From CAYUIS01 sp964444825 (GTDB lineage Bacteria; Chloroflexota; Anaerolineae; B4-G1), in assembly GCA_964444825.1 (NCBI GenBank), contig CAYUIS010000163.1, positions 1 to 10,398 on the forward strand: 10,398 nucleotides of DNA, given 5' to 3'. Shown piece after piece: positions 1 to 7,068 of the stretch (within the stretch, counting starts at the first letter, position 1; each line of letters begins with the position of its first letter). A program made the position numbers and the translations under genes. The notes beneath the pieces were generated by a model that searched no databases, was not told the DNA's origin, and was given only the letters and a program-made list of their open reading frames with translations.

Positions 1-1602
1 AGTCTCTCCAAAGGATTGGACGTCAAACTTGACCAAGACACAGTCATCGAAGGGCTGGCCGTAGGGCGATACGTTGTCATACAGGGACAGACCGGGCGAC
101 GTTTCTTCTCGATGGTCAGCGATGTGCAGTTGGATGCTATCAATCCTCTCATCGAAAAGACACCGCCGGATCCCTCCAATGCTTATCTTGCCCGCGTCTA
201 CCGTGGCACGGCGGTATTCGGACGGATTCACGTTGCGCCGATGTTGATGTTGGAAAAAGGTGGCGGTGAGCCGAAACCGGTCAAGACCATTCCGACCCAT
301 TTCTCCTCAGTCTATCCCGCTGGCGAGGAAGAGGTCGCCGTCATCTTTGGACGGGAAGGGCAGCCTGGTTACTTTTATATCGGCGATCCATTGGAGATGG
401 AGGGTGTCCACGTGGCGCTTGATCTGAAGCGCTTTGTCGAGCGTTCGGCCGGGATTTTCGGCAAGACGGGCACCGGCAAGACGTTTCTCACGCGCACGCT
501 CTTGGCGGGGCTGGTTCGGGAAAACGTGGCCGTCAACCTGGTGTTCGATATGCACAACGAGTATGGCTGGAAGAGCCAGGATGAAGCCAAGCAGGAGGTC
601 AAGGGACTCAAGCAGATCTTTTCAGGACAGGTGTCTGTCTTTACGCTGGATGACGAATCCTCACGGCGTCGGGGCAGTAAAGTGGACGGTGTCGTACGTA
701 TTGGCTATGGCCAGATTGAGCCAGAGGATGTGGATAGCCTGGCCAGCTTGATGGCGCTCTCCGATGTGCAGGTGGGCGCCCTCTATTTCCTGCGGCGACA
801 GTTGGGTCCTCGATGGATCGCCCGGCTGTTGGATGAGGATGATCCGTTGGAGGAACTCGGGAGCGCACTGGAAAGAGGGACTTTGCACGGTGGAACGCTA
901 GGGGCGATTCAGCGCAAACTCGGGCTGTTTCGTCGTTTTGATTTCCTGCAAGCGCACGTGCCAGAGGATCCCGTGCGTCAAATCCTGGGCTACCTGGATC
1001 GGGGTGTGAATATAGTCCTCGAGTTCGGCCGGTATGGCAACAGTCTGGAGGCATACCTGCTGGTAGCCAATTACATCACTCGCCGGATTCACGGCCAATA
1101 CGTCAGGCGTAAGGAAGCGGCTGTCGGACGGCAAGGCCTGGAACCGCGTCCTCTGGTGATCACTATTGAGGAAGCGCACAAATTCCTTGACCCTGCCGTG
1201 GCGCGTCACACGATCTTTGGCACCATCGCCCGGGAGTTGCGGAAATACAACGTGACGCTGCTGATCGTAGATCAGCGTCCCAGTGGCATCGATCCAGAGG
1301 TGATGAGCCAGATAGGCACGCGTGTGACCTGTCTGCTCGACGATGAGGCTGACATTCGGGCGGTCTTTTCGGGGATCAGTGGGGCCGGGGCTCTGAGGGA
1401 GGTACTGGCACGCCTCGATACTCGCCAGCAGGCGCTTATTATGGGACATACTGTACCGATGCCAGTGGTAGTTCAGACCCGCACCTACGGCACCCCGGCT
1501 TTCTACGCCGAGATGGGGGGGCACAAGCCAGAGACCCCTGAGGAAGTGCTGGCGCATGGGCGAACAGTGTTGAGAGGCGGGGAAGATGAACAAGAAATCT
1601 GA
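1..1602 (+). CDS. herA: HerA/DUF87-type hexameric ATPase (5' partial)
   Basis: HerA-family ATPases form hexameric DNA-translocating rings of the FtsK/HerA superfamily, often paired with the nuclease NurA in DNA end processing. The frame is open from base 1. A TTG at 16 is a possible start, but the five codons before it read S-L-S-K-G, which continue a typical HerA N-terminus, and the only purine-rich stretch abuts the TTG, so the true start probably lies outside the window. Numbering from that TTG, residues 1-125 look like the beta-barrel HAS domain. Walker A is GKTGTGKT at 149-156. Walker B is VITIEEAH at 381-388, with the paired Glu typical of this family. The stretch around TIARELRK (403-410) to VDQRPSGID (418-426) fits the sensor/arginine-finger region. 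About 533 codons are visible, near full family length. The gene ends in TGA, convergent with the M20 gene. NurA is not visible but could lie upstream. The HerA-like ATPase call is firm; a specific role in end resection is not shown. Confidence 0.88.
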   Translation, partial: SLSKGLDVKLDQDTVIEGLAVGRYVVIQGQTGRRFFSMVSDVQLDAINPLIEKTPPDPSNAYLARVYRGTAVFGRIHVAPMLMLEKGGGEPKPVKTIPTHFSSVYPAGEEEVAVIFGREGQPGYFYIGDPLEMEGVHVALDLKRFVERSAGIFGKTGTGKTFLTRTLLAGLVRENVAVNLVFDMHNEYGWKSQDEAKQEVKGLKQIFSGQVSVFTLDDESSRRRGSKVDGVVRIGYGQIEPEDVDSLASLMALSDVQVGALYFLRRQLGPRWIARLLDEDDPLEELGSALERGTLHGGTLGAIQRKLGLFRRFDFLQAHVPEDPVRQILGYLDRGVNIVLEFGRYGNSLEAYLLVANYITRRIHGQYVRRKEAAVGRQGLEPRPLVITIEEAHKFLDPAVARHTIFGTIARELRKYNVTLLIVDQRPSGIDPEVMSQIGTRVTCLLDDEADIRAVFSGISGAGALREVLARLDTRQQALIMGHTVPMPVVVQTRTYGTPAFYAEMGGHKPETPEEVLAHGRTVLRGGEDEQEI

Positions 1603-1661
1603 CGAGAAAGCACCACGTTGAGTGGGTAGATGGATCTCCTGGCGGTTGGTTGCCCTGTTTT

Positions 1662-2837
1662 CTACATCAGGTAGTGCGCAGAGGTATGCGCGAGTACCGC
1701 CACTCCCAATTCCAGAACATCCTCGTCAAAATCAAAGCTAGGATTATGGTGGCTGGCGTCGAGTCCGCGCTGCGGATTGGCGGCCCCGAGCAAAAAGTAG
1801 CAACCTGGCACCTCTTGTAGGAAAAACGCTGCATCTTCACTGACCATCGTCCGCTCTCCGGACGATACGTTCTCTGGCCCAACGACTGCCTCGGCCGAAG
1901 CGCGCACGACTTTTGCAGGCTCGATGTCGTTGACCACGGCTGGCGTGAGAGGTATGACTCGAAGCTCGGCCTGGGCGCCACAGGCCGTCGCAACTCCATA
2001 GATAACGTCCCGCATTCTTTGGAGGATCATGTCCCGCGTCTGTGGGTCGAATGTTCGGATGGTGCCAGTTAGCTCAACCTGGCCGGGAATGACGTTAAAC
2101 GCGTCGCCACCGTGCACTGTGCCTGTCGATATCACGGCGGTATCCAGGGGGCTAACGTTGCGACTGACGACGGTCTGTAGGACGACCACGATCTGTGCGG
2201 CAGCTACAATTGGGTCCACCGTCTGATCGGGCATTGCCCCGTGTCCTCCTTTGCCTCGCACAGAGCACGTCCACCTGTCTGCTGCTGCCATGATCGGCCC
2301 CGGTGTGACATCGATGGCGCCCGCTGGCAAGTTGTTCCACAAATGGGTGGCAAAGACGACGTCGGGGCGGGGGTTCTCCATCACGCCTTCCTGGACCATT
2401 TTCTCGGCACCGTTCATTCCCTCCTCGCCAGGTTGGAAGACCAGTTTGAGTGTGCCCACCATTCTGTCTCGATGCTGCGCCATCAGTGTAGCAATCCCCA
2501 GTCCAATTGCCAGATGTCCATCGTGGCCGCAGGCGTGCATCACTCCCGGATTCTGTGATCTGTAGGGAATCTGGTTTTCCTCGATGATGGGCAAAGCGTC
2601 CATATCGAAGCGCATCATCACCACGGGGTCCGGCTCCCGCCCTTCCAGTAGTCCAACGACTCCGGTGTTGGCAATGCCTGTCTGAACCCGAAATCCAAGC
2701 TCTTGCATCCGGTCGGCGATGATGTCTGCAGTGCGATGTTCCTGGAAACCCAGCTCTGGGTGCATATGGAAGTCACGACGCCATTTGATCAACTGCTCGC
2801 GCAGGGTATCCGTCTTGAATTCTGCCTGTTTTGACAT
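1662..2837 (-). CDS. M20-family metallopeptidase / N-acyl amino acid amidohydrolase
   Basis: Cytosolic zinc- or manganese-type amidohydrolase of the M20D branch (hippurate hydrolase, IAA-amino-acid hydrolase and N-acetyl-diaminopimelate deacetylase relatives), which cleaves acyl groups from amino acids or short peptides. The 391-residue protein has the branch hallmarks: FHMHPELGFQEHRT at 23-36, the metal motif CGHDGH at 103-108 (C103, H105), GEEG at 137-140 with paired Glu, H165 in ATHLWNN, the lid-domain segment GKGGHGAMP at 195-203, and a C-terminal HHNPSFDFDE at 363-372 supplying the last metal His. All five expected ligands are present. I chose the ATG at 2837 because GGAGGA lies 10 nt upstream on the minus strand. 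A longer start at 2888 would run through the hairpin terminator of the preceding operon. No signal peptide. It stands alone, so its substrate cannot be read from context; carboxypeptidase, amidase or deacetylase activity are all possible. Confidence 0.9.
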   Translation of the reverse strand: MSKQAEFKTDTLREQLIKWRRDFHMHPELGFQEHRTADIIADRMQELGFRVQTGIANTGVVGLLEGREPDPVVMMRFDMDALPIIEENQIPYRSQNPGVMHACGHDGHLAIGLGIATLMAQHRDRMVGTLKLVFQPGEEGMNGAEKMVQEGVMENPRPDVVFATHLWNNLPAGAIDVTPGPIMAAADRWTCSVRGKGGHGAMPDQTVDPIVAAAQIVVVLQTVVSRNVSPLDTAVISTGTVHGGDAFNVIPGQVELTGTIRTFDPQTRDMILQRMRDVIYGVATACGAQAELRVIPLTPAVVNDIEPAKVVRASAEAVVGPENVSSGERTMVSEDAAFFLQEVPGCYFLLGAANPQRGLDASHHNPSFDFDEDVLELGVAVLAHTSAHYLM

Positions 2838-2855
2838 CCGTCTGTGTTCCTCCAT

Positions 2856-2886
2856 TAACAAAGCCGTGCTCACAGACGAGCACGGC
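2856..2886 (-). terminator. Intrinsic terminator of the nuoB-CD-I-ricT operon
   Basis: A perfect 9-bp inverted repeat, GCCGTGCTC (2863-2871) and GAGCACGGC (2878-2886), encloses a 6-nt loop. On the minus strand the stem is followed by TTTGTT, a short U-rich tail. It lies 37 nt past the stop of the RicT-like gene and just before the ribosome binding site of the M20 gene, the expected place for termination of the upstream operon. The tail is short, so termination may be partial. On the plus strand the stem is followed by AAAA, so it would not terminate in that direction. Confidence 0.72.
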
Positions 2887-2922
2887 AAAAGCTCTGACCC
2901 ACATCCGATCGTGTAGAGTGGT

Positions 2923-3759
2923 CTAGATCAGCTCTACATCTTCTACAGGCACTTCCAGCCGCTGGTCCTCAACTTGAACGACAACGATGTCCTTCAGTGG
3001 CAGCAAATCGATCACCCTTCCCTCTCCATGGGGAGTTTGTACGCGTTTCTTGCGCCGGGGCATCTTTTTCGAAGCCTCACTATACAGCTCTTGTTCATAT
3101 ACCAGGCAGCATCGCAACCTTCCACACATACCAGTAATGTCGGATGGATTGAGCGATACTCCTTGCGTCTTGGCCATCTTGATCGAGACGGGGCAAAATT
3201 CGGTGATGAATCGAGAGCAGCATCGTTCTTCGCCACAGGCGCCATAGCCTCCCAACAGCTTGGCGTGGTCACGGGGGCCGATCCGACGCAGGTCCACACG
3301 GATGTCCAGCTTTCTCTGCAGTTTGTGTGCGAGTTTGCTGGGGTTGAGCTTCTTGTCTTCACCCACATACAGCAGTGTTAGTCTCTGGCCATCGAACGTG
3401 TACTCGGCGAGAACTATTCTCACATACAGGTCGAGCTCTGCCGCCACCTCTTGGGCAGCCGCCAGTGCCTCTTTCTCCTTTTCGCGCCACTGTTCACGTA
3501 GCGCCAAGTCATGTCCCGTAGCCCGTCTGCGTACCGGCTTGAGTCCTTTCTCCTCACCTTCGTCTGGCAGCCGTATGCTCACCACTTCCCCTAGCTGCTG
3601 CCCCCGCGCCGTCTCTACGAGTACAAAGTCGCCCGGTCTCAGGTCTTGGCAGGTGCGCGCATCAAAGTCATACAGTTTACCCGTTCGCTGAAACTGTACG
3701 CTCACAACGCTTGCTCTGCGTTCTTGAGCCTGAGGTTGGGGGCGTGGGCTTTGACTCAC
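2923..3759 (-). CDS. ricT: PSP1 / RicT (YaaT)-type iron-sulfur regulatory protein
   Basis: PSP1-domain protein of the YaaT/RicT family. In Bacillus subtilis RicT forms a complex with RicA and RicF that carries 4Fe-4S clusters and influences RNA processing and development. Here 278 residues are predicted from a GTG at 3759. The GTG overlaps the nuoI stop in a GTGA junction and has AGAAGAAGG about 7 nt upstream. A start at 3876 would add an arginine-rich tail lying inside nuoI and is unlikely. Residues 17-90 form the N-terminal PSP1 part. The family cysteine signature is complete: CGEERCCS at 175-182, FCPVSIKMAK at 188-197, and MCGRLRCCLVYE at 211-222. C175, C180, C181, C212, C217 and C218 are candidate cluster ligands. 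The C-terminus (about 240-278) is a small beta-rich region. RicA/RicF partners are not in the window. Assignment to the family is strong; the cellular role in this organism is unknown. Confidence 0.87.
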   Translation of the reverse strand: MSQSPRPQPQAQERRASVVSVQFQRTGKLYDFDARTCQDLRPGDFVLVETARGQQLGEVVSIRLPDEGEEKGLKPVRRRATGHDLALREQWREKEKEALAAAQEVAAELDLYVRIVLAEYTFDGQRLTLLYVGEDKKLNPSKLAHKLQRKLDIRVDLRRIGPRDHAKLLGGYGACGEERCCSRFITEFCPVSIKMAKTQGVSLNPSDITGMCGRLRCCLVYEQELYSEASKKMPRRKKRVQTPHGEGRVIDLLPLKDIVVVQVEDQRLEVPVEDVELI

Positions 3760-4361
3760 TGGCGAGCCTTCTTCTGCGCTGCCTTCTGTTCCTGCTCGGC
3801 CTTTTCGGCCGCGTATTGTGTGGGGTGGATCGCTGCGTGATGTGCCAGCGGCTTTGACAGCCGCTCTAGGTCCCACACAAACTCTCCGGCATCCCGGCCA
3901 TAGGTAGCGATTTCATAGTCGTGATCCATCTTGATGGCATCAAATGGGCACACTTCCACACAGAAGCCGCACGACATACAAATACTCACGTCGATAAAGA
4001 ACTCGGCTGGTTCCCGTTTAGCTTTGCCTGTCTCTGGGTCCATAGCCCGCACGATCCATATGCACTGAGGAGGGCAGGCCTTGGCGCAGATGCCGCAGGC
4101 CGTACACCGCGGTTTGCCCGTCTCCGGGTCGATCACTTGGAAAGGAAACGAGCGATAGTTTTCAGGTACTATGAGCTTCTCATTGGGGTATTGTACCGTG
4201 AAGACTCCTCGACCTCGGGGACTCTGCCGTTCAGGGAGGGCTTCGGGAGAGTACCGTTTGCCGAATCCTCCTTTGAGAAACCACTTGAGGTCATCCGCAA
4301 AAGTGGTTACAAAGCGTCCCACAGTGACGCCAAATGTCTTGAGAATGCCGATTCCATACAT
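3756..4361 (-). CDS. nuoI: NADH-quinone oxidoreductase subunit I (two 4Fe-4S clusters)
   Basis: Hydrophilic electron-transfer subunit of complex I that carries clusters N6a and N6b, passing electrons toward NuoB. It is 201 residues. Two ferredoxin motifs are intact: C86-C89-C92 with C96-P (CTACGICAKACPP), and C128-C131-C134 with C138-P (CMSCGFCVEVCPF). The N-terminal amphipathic stretch (1-32) and a GFGKRYSPE segment match the membrane-surface helix region of NuoI. A DPETGK hexapeptide occurs twice, just before and after the first cluster (78-83 and 108-113). The C-terminal tail from about 165 is long and Ala/Gln/Lys-rich. The ATG overlaps the nuoCD stop (TAATG), with GAGGTGG upstream, so translation is coupled. 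Its own end overlaps the GTG of the RicT-like gene. The usual nuoH between D and I is absent. Confidence 0.95.
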   Translation of the reverse strand: MYGIGILKTFGVTVGRFVTTFADDLKWFLKGGFGKRYSPEALPERQSPRGRGVFTVQYPNEKLIVPENYRSFPFQVIDPETGKPRCTACGICAKACPPQCIWIVRAMDPETGKAKREPAEFFIDVSICMSCGFCVEVCPFDAIKMDHDYEIATYGRDAGEFVWDLERLSKPLAHHAAIHPTQYAAEKAEQEQKAAQKKARQ

Positions 4362-6124
4362 TAGCGATCCACCTCACCCAGCGTGATATCTATGCTGGCC
4401 AGGATGGCCACCACATCAGCCACAAGATGCCCACGGCTTATCTTGCCCAGTACGCCCAGATTGGCGAAACTGGGCGTGCGGATGCGATAGCGGTACGGGT
4501 TCGCCGTGCCGTCGGAGACTACATAGAAGCCTAACTCGCCCTTCGGCGCCTCTACACGTCCATATGCCTCGCCAGCCGGCACTTTGGCAGTCGCCTGTAC
4601 CTTTTTTGACTGAATAGGTCCGTCTGGCAGGCGTTCGAGAGCCTGCCGGAGGATGCGCAGCGATTGCCGCATTTCCTCAAGGCGGACTTTAAAGCGATCA
4701 TAGATGTCCCCGTTGTGGCCTACCGCCACATCCCAGTCGAATTCGTCGTAGATGGAGTACGGTTCGGCCCGGCGGACATCATAGGGAACGCCGCACGCTC
4801 GCAGAAGTGGCCCTGTGCAACCATAAGCCACAGCTACGTCAGCCGGTAGTGCACTGACGCCGATGGTACGGGCGCGGAAGACTTCGTTCTCCAAACAGAG
4901 TTTTTCGAACTCTTCCACGCGGCGCGGAATCCGCTCGTAGACCAACTCTTTCGCTACTGAGAGCCAGCCCTCGGGCAGGTCCCGAGCTACGCCGCCGAAA
5001 CGGAAGTAGTTGCACATCATCCTGGACCCGGATGCCATCTCGAACAGATCGATGATGAGTTCCCGTTCCTCGAGTGCATAGAGCATAAATGTGAGGTAGA
5101 CGCCGATGTCGTTCGTGAAAAAGCCGATGGAAACAAAGTGGTTCATTATGCGAGTTAGCTCTGCCATAATGACGCGGATGTATTCTGCACGTTCGGGGAC
5201 CTCTACACCCATCAACTTTTCCACCGCTACAGCGTAGCCAAAGTTGTTCGACATCGAGCAGACATAGTCCAGGCGATCCGTAAAGGGCATATTGGCCAAC
5301 CAGGTGTTGCGTTCGCCGATCTTTTCGTGGCAGCGATGGAGATAACCCAGCACTGGTTCCAGTTGCTGGATCGTCTCTCCGTCGAGGCGGGCTACCATAC
5401 GCAGGACCCCGTGGGTGCTGGGGTGTTGCGGCCCAAAGTTGATAACCACCTGGTCAGTAGGCATTGAGCGCCCATTGTCCCCGACGTGCTCGTCCATCGG
5501 GGCGTAGACCCTCATCTCGGCCTGGGGCTCCCAGCTATCCGGGGACCAGTCAGGGGGATAGCGTAGGTTACACCCTAATGGTGCCCGCTCCTCGGCCTGT
5601 ACTGGCCGTCCCTCCGGGTGCCGGCTGGAGAACGGCTTTTTCTCTTCCTCATAGTAGACTTCGTGCCAGTCCTTGCGCAGTGGGTGGCCCTCATATCCTT
5701 CCCACAGCAGAATGCGTCGTAGATCAGGATGCCCTTCAAAACGGATGCCCATCAGGTCCCACGTCTCGCGCTCATGGACGCTGGCCCCGGGCCACACGCC
5801 GACGACCGATGGAACGACAGGATCGTCACGATTGGCGTGTACGTGGAGCACTAGAGGACCTCCGCCCTTACTGCGGAACAGGTGATAGGTCGTCTCGAAG
5901 CGAGCCGGGAACTGGGCTGTGGCTTCCGGATAGTCCACCCCGGTGACAAGTGAGAGATAGTCGTAGCCCAATTGATCCCGTAGAAACGAGGCTACTTTCC
6001 CCAGGTGACCGGGAGCGATGACTATTCCTTCATACTCGGCAGGTTGGGCTGCACCAGGAAAGTGTTGTTCCAGTGTGGAGAGCGCTTCTGTGGTTGGCTG
6101 AGAGATTAGGATTTCTTCGGCCAT
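4361..6124 (-). CDS. nuoCD: NADH-quinone oxidoreductase fused subunits C and D
   Basis: A 587-residue fusion of two complex I subunits of the peripheral arm. Residues 1-155 are NuoC (30-kDa type), with the signature ERETWDLMGIRFEGHPDLRR at 118-137 and GYEGHPLRKD at 143-152. Residues 156-222 form a charged, Pro-rich linker. Residues 223-587 are NuoD (49-kDa type), starting VVINFGPQHPSTHGVLR. H238 and Y287 correspond to the His and Tyr that line the quinone headgroup site in the Thermus subunit. The C-terminal hydrogenase motif DPCxxC is absent, and the end reads ASIDITLGEVDR, so this is a quinone oxidoreductase subunit and not a NiFe hydrogenase large subunit. C265 and C289 flank the quinone-site region. 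The start has GGAGAGGAG 8 nt upstream, and nuoB ends one base before the ATG. Length is close to the fused enterobacterial NuoCD. Confidence 0.95.
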   Translation of the reverse strand: MAEEILISQPTTEALSTLEQHFPGAAQPAEYEGIVIAPGHLGKVASFLRDQLGYDYLSLVTGVDYPEATAQFPARFETTYHLFRSKGGGPLVLHVHANRDDPVVPSVVGVWPGASVHERETWDLMGIRFEGHPDLRRILLWEGYEGHPLRKDWHEVYYEEEKKPFSSRHPEGRPVQAEERAPLGCNLRYPPDWSPDSWEPQAEMRVYAPMDEHVGDNGRSMPTDQVVINFGPQHPSTHGVLRMVARLDGETIQQLEPVLGYLHRCHEKIGERNTWLANMPFTDRLDYVCSMSNNFGYAVAVEKLMGVEVPERAEYIRVIMAELTRIMNHFVSIGFFTNDIGVYLTFMLYALEERELIIDLFEMASGSRMMCNYFRFGGVARDLPEGWLSVAKELVYERIPRRVEEFEKLCLENEVFRARTIGVSALPADVAVAYGCTGPLLRACGVPYDVRRAEPYSIYDEFDWDVAVGHNGDIYDRFKVRLEEMRQSLRILRQALERLPDGPIQSKKVQATAKVPAGEAYGRVEAPKGELGFYVVSDGTANPYRYRIRTPSFANLGVLGKISRGHLVADVVAILASIDITLGEVDR

Positions 6125-6125
6125 C

Positions 6126-6740
6126 TCACTTGCTCCTCTCCAACGGTGGGACTTTATACATCAGCCGCCAGTCCACCATATCGGGGCCTAGTACGGGGAC
6201 GGGAATGCCTTCATCCTCGCCATCCTTTTGGTACCAGCGGAGGCTACTGATTGGCTCATTGGTGATCTTGGCGTGGAGGGTGAGGATGGCGTTGTATAGT
6301 GCCTCTGGGCGAGGCGGGCACCCGGGAACATAGACATCGACCGGCAGGAACTTGTCCACTCCGGAGATGACGTTGTATCCGTCTTTGAAGGGTCCCCCGG
6401 AGATAGCGCAGGCGCCCAATGCGATGACGTATTTGGGCTCGGCCATCTGGTTGTAGAGGCGTACCACCTGGGGAGCCATCTTTTTGGTCATCGTGCCAGA
6501 GATGATGAACAGATCAGCCTGGCGTGGACTGGCACGTGCAATGTCCATTCCATAACGCCCCATGTCGAATCGAGAGGCAGCCGCAGCAATAAACTCAATA
6601 GCGCAGCAGGCCAGGCCTGTGAACAGGGGCCACATTGAGCGCTTGCGACTCCAGTTATAGAGCTTGTCCCACGGCATGAGGCGTACGTTGTCCTGAAGTT
6701 CCGGGGGCACTTGTGGCAGGCTCGAATTCTCAGTGGTCAT
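6126..6740 (-). CDS. nuoB: NADH-quinone oxidoreductase subunit B (N2 cluster)
   Basis: Subunit of the complex I connecting module that holds terminal cluster N2, which donates electrons to quinone. It is 204 residues from the ATG at 6740, chosen because GAGGAGGA sits 10-11 nt upstream; an in-frame ATG at 6764 has no such site and would place that site inside the gene. The four N2 ligands are present: C45 and C46 in LACCAIEF, C111 in GACAISGG, and C141 in PGCPPRPE. MGRYGMD (60-66) and SGTMTKKMAP (81-90) are conserved family segments. It is the first gene of the operon. No nuoA precedes it; instead about 360 nt of control region separates it from a divergent regulator. The C-terminal tail from about 170 is charged and Pro-rich. 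Confidence 0.95.
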   Translation of the reverse strand: MTTENSSLPQVPPELQDNVRLMPWDKLYNWSRKRSMWPLFTGLACCAIEFIAAAASRFDMGRYGMDIARASPRQADLFIISGTMTKKMAPQVVRLYNQMAEPKYVIALGACAISGGPFKDGYNVISGVDKFLPVDVYVPGCPPRPEALYNAILTLHAKITNEPISSLRWYQKDGEDEGIPVPVLGPDMVDWRLMYKVPPLERSK

Positions 6741-6793
6741 CAGAGTATTGTCCTCCTCAACCATTTGTGTGGTTTTCCAGGATTCCTGAGATT

Positions 6794-6880
6794 GTGACAG
6801 GTCAAGCTATGCAGGGGCAGGTTTCCAAACTGATGGGTGGATCGGTGGGAACATGTCCTTACTTGCATGGTCTCTGTCAC
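6794..6880 (-). other. Possible structured 5' leader of nuoB mRNA
   Basis: GTGACAG (6794-6800) is complementary to CTGTCAC (6874-6880), and nested inside ATGCA (6809-6813) is complementary to TGCAT (6864-6868). Together they could close a long interrupted stem in the minus-strand leader just after the predicted start of transcription. Short complementary words are expected by chance at this spacing, so the support is weak. No known riboswitch core was recognised. Confidence 0.2.
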
Positions 6881-6888
6881 GGGCTGCT

Positions 6889-6917
6889 ATTCTACACCGC
6901 TTTCAAGAAATGGGCAA
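6889..6917 (-). promoter_or_regulatory. Predicted sigma70-type promoter for the nuo operon
   Basis: On the minus strand TTGCCC (6917-6912) is followed by a 17-nt spacer and TAGAAT (6894-6889). The -10 box differs from TATAAT at one base, the -35 at two. Transcription would start near 6882, giving a leader of roughly 140 nt before nuoB. It is the best spaced pair I found on this strand in the control region. Confidence 0.5.
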
Positions 6918-6947
6918 CTTGACGGGTGATGGGTCTACTCAGAATTT

Positions 6948-6969
6948 GTTGTGAGAGCGTTGGCACAAC
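6948..6969. promoter_or_regulatory. Candidate operator: GTTGTG-N10-CACAAC
   Basis: A perfect 6-bp inverted repeat with a 10-nt spacer lies between the two divergent promoters. The arms carry GTTG and CAAC, the words of the cyanobacterial SufR operator (CAAC-N6-GTTG), but in the opposite arrangement, so this is not a match to that consensus. Position and symmetry fit a dimeric repressor; the link to the neighbouring SufR-like protein is inference. Confidence 0.3.
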
Positions 6970-7039
6970 GGCTTGTTTTTCGAGTGTTCCCGTACGGGTT
7001 TGCTGTCTGTGGGTTAGGCATAATTAGAACGATGACAAT

Positions 7040-7068
7040 TTGACAAAATGCTGAACTCGTACTAGAAT
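7040..7068 (+). promoter_or_regulatory. Strong sigma70-type promoter of the SufR-like regulator
   Basis: TTGACA (7040-7045), a 17-nt spacer, and TAGAAT (7063-7068) make a near-consensus promoter. Transcription should start near 7075. This rules out a GTG at 7069 as the start of the regulator, since it would overlap the -10 edge, and favours the ATG at 7102. The -10 hexamer is identical to that of the opposing nuo promoter. A tandem TGACAA repeat overlaps the -35 and could bind a repressor. Confidence 0.75.

Noticed and set aside
641..1054. 137-codon minus-strand frame inside the HerA gene
   Set aside because: Composition and lack of any motif mark it as an antisense shadow of the conserved ATPase gene.
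1586..1621. Eleven-codon frame MNKKSDEKAPR with a GGGGAAG before its ATG, overlapping the end of the HerA gene
   Set aside because: It has a plausible ribosome site but is too short to support as a gene, and nothing downstream continues it. It could be the stub of a lost gene.
2912..2938. Inverted repeat TGTAGAG-N13-CTCTACA spanning the RicT-like stop codon
   Set aside because: It has a long loop and no U tract; the better terminator is the 9-bp stem at 2863-2886.
3260..3691. 143-codon plus-strand frame opposite the RicT-like gene
   Set aside because: Serine-rich antisense shadow; the minus strand carries a full conserved family signature.
4361..6740. Reading the NuoB/CD/I set as a group 4 NiFe hydrogenase
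   Set aside because: The NuoD part lacks both NiFe-binding CxxC motifs and keeps the quinone-site His and Tyr.
6713..6922. 69-codon plus-strand frame in the divergent control region
   Set aside because: It overlaps the nuoB start and leader and has no motif or credible ribosome site.
6989..6998. 10-bp palindrome CCCGTACGGG as a firm operator
   Set aside because: A palindrome of this length is not rare in a few hundred bases, and it sits away from both promoter cores; listed only as part of the control region.
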